Shown piece after piece: positions 4,909 through 5,896 of a stretch of 5,896 bases of DNA (positions within the stretch are counted from its first letter, which is position 1; each line of letters opens with the position of its first letter). Source of the stretch: Taibaiella sp. (GTDB lineage Bacteria > Bacteroidota > Bacteroidia > Chitinophagales > Chitinophagaceae). The DNA lies in the NCBI GenBank assembly GCA_019454705.1, contig JACFNS010000010.1, forward strand, positions 1-5,896. Reading direction: 5' to 3'. The position numbers and the translations under genes are program-made. The notes under the pieces were generated by a model. That model saw only the letters and a program-made list of their open reading frames with translations, made no database searches and was not told the origin of the DNA.

Positions 4909-5896
4909 TTAAAACATCTTTATAAAACACCTCTTCCTTTTGTGCTGGATGTGGTCGTAATTTTTCCAGTGGCTGATGGCTTTTTCATTGGTTTCGATGA
5001 TGCCGGTGGTTTCAGCATGGGTAACGCCATGTTCATACATCACCTTCTGCAGCTCGGTGATGAGGATGGCGCTTACGCCTTTGGCCTGCCATTCAGGGTG
5101 AATAGCCGTCAGCAGCAGGTCGGCCACTTTGGGTTTCTTTAATGCCTGCATAATGTGGTACCAACCCAGCGGAAAGAGTTTGCCCTTAGCCTTTTGCATG
5201 GCCTCGCTGAGCGATGGCAGGCTGATGATGAAGCCTATCAGGTCACCGTTTTCATCTTCAATCATCTTTACAAACCTGGGGTTGAGGATGCTGAAGTATT
5301 TATGGATATAAAAATCTGACAACTCTTTATCCATCTTCACAAAGCTGAACAGGTCGCCGTAGGCATTGTTGAGCAGGTCGAAGGCACGGTGCGCGTGTTG
5401 CTTCAATTCAGCCTGGCTGGTAAAATGAACTACTTTCAGGTTGTAGCGTGTCTTGATCATCTCATTCAGCTTCAGGGCTTTTTCAGGAATGGCATCCGCC
5501 AGCTTCAGGCGAAACTCTACCCAGTCCATTTCTTTGCCATAACCCGCAGCTTCCATATGCTCTTTGTAGTAGGGCAGGTGATATTCTGACGCTATGGATG
5601 GCAGGTAGTCAAACCCTTCTATAAGTATCGCCTGGTGGTCGAGGTTGGTGAAGCCCAGCGGGCCGTGTACACCTTCCATGCCTTTATCCTTTATCCATTT
5701 CTCAGCAGTAGCCAGCAGGGTTTTGCTTACCTCTTTATCGTCTACAAATTCGATACGGGTGATACGGCCCAGGCGGGTGCCTGTTTTCTCGTTGTATGCC
5801 TTGTTGATGATGGCGCCTATCCTACCGGCTACCTTGCCATGCTTGATGGCTATCCAGAACTGCGCATCGCAATGTTTGAAAGCGGGGTTGGTGGCG
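4909..5896 (-). CDS. GNAT-like N-acetyltransferase family protein, N-terminus beyond the window
   Basis: This gene reads leftward from the right edge to a TAA at 4911-4909. At least 328 codons are visible, and the true start lies beyond 5896. An internal ATG at 5679 is not the start, because the frame upstream is open and carries conserved sequence (PAFKHCDAQFWIA, GKVAGRIGAIINKAYNE). Further along are GVHGPLGFTNLDHQAILIEGF (visible residues 75-95), then a C-terminal GNAT-like half with GDLIGFIISLPSLSEAMQKAKG (217-238) and the motif A equivalent HPEWQAKGVSAILITEL (266-282). It ends HKRKRCFIKMF, a tail I recognise from a Bacteroidota family of roughly 370-400 residues with two GNAT-like halves. 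The expected chemistry is acyl transfer from acetyl-CoA, but the substrate is unknown. It is probably cytoplasmic. It precedes the T9SS cargo gene by 37 bp on the same strand. Confidence 0.85.
   Translation of the reverse strand, partial: ATNPAFKHCDAQFWIAIKHGKVAGRIGAIINKAYNEKTGTRLGRITRIEFVDDKEVSKTLLATAEKWIKDKGMEGVHGPLGFTNLDHQAILIEGFDYLPSIASEYHLPYYKEHMEAAGYGKEMDWVEFRLKLADAIPEKALKLNEMIKTRYNLKVVHFTSQAELKQHAHRAFDLLNNAYGDLFSFVKMDKELSDFYIHKYFSILNPRFVKMIEDENGDLIGFIISLPSLSEAMQKAKGKLFPLGWYHIMQALKKPKVADLLLTAIHPEWQAKGVSAILITELQKVMYEHGVTHAETTGIIETNEKAISHWKNYDHIQHKRKRCFIKMF

Noticed and set aside
4885..5589. Plus-strand frames opposite the acetyltransferase gene
   Set aside because: The minus strand encodes a continuous conserved protein through the region, and the plus-strand products have no family features.
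1..5896. tRNA, rRNA, CRISPR array, insertion sequence or prophage
   Set aside because: No spaced repeats, terminal inverted repeats, transposase or integrase motifs, or tRNA-like cloverleaf were seen. The sequence is nearly filled by ordinary genes.

Overview
The window looks like chromosomal DNA from a Bacteroidota bacterium, probably near the Chitinophaga/Sphingobacterium side of the phylum. Four things point there: a secreted protein with a C-terminal type IX secretion (T9SS) sorting domain; matches to the phylum's TAnnTTTG promoter element before three genes; weak or absent Shine-Dalgarno sequences; and a DUF58 / BatD-like / BatA gene cluster of the type common in this phylum. The finer placement is an impression, not a measurement.

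Layout from left to right. (1) Bases 1-530, minus strand: the N-terminal 176 codons of a lipoprotein that runs off the left edge. (2) Bases 531-725: a divergent intergenic region with a TAnnTTTG element facing each way and a small direct repeat. (3) Bases 726-3562, plus strand: a tight three-gene operon made of a DUF58 protein with a von Willebrand A (VWA) fold, a membrane-anchored BatD-like protein, and BatA, a membrane VWA protein. The genes are 3 bp apart and then overlap by ATGA. (4) Bases 3563-3618: a short G/C hairpin and a promoter element. (5) Bases 3619-4146, plus strand: a dihydrofolate-reductase-like (RibD C-terminal domain) protein. (6) Bases 4206-4871, minus strand: a small T9SS-exported protein whose N-terminal domain I do not recognise. 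(7) Bases 4909-5896, minus strand: a GNAT-like acetyltransferase that runs off the right edge.

The operon is the functional core. Both VWA proteins keep complete metal-ion-dependent adhesion site (MIDAS) residues. The middle protein carries an extracytoplasmic beta domain, one membrane span, a proline linker and a helical cytoplasmic domain. In related genomes such genes normally sit with a MoxR-family AAA+ ATPase upstream and batB (often also batC, batD and batE) downstream. Here the upstream neighbour is a divergent lipoprotein and the downstream neighbour is an unrelated reductase-like gene, so the cluster appears reduced or split.

I found no RNA genes, CRISPR arrays, insertion sequences or prophage genes, and no clearly novel multi-gene system. 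The points most worth checking are the reduced Bat cluster, the unrecognised domain of the T9SS cargo, and the short G/C palindrome that may be a dispersed element.
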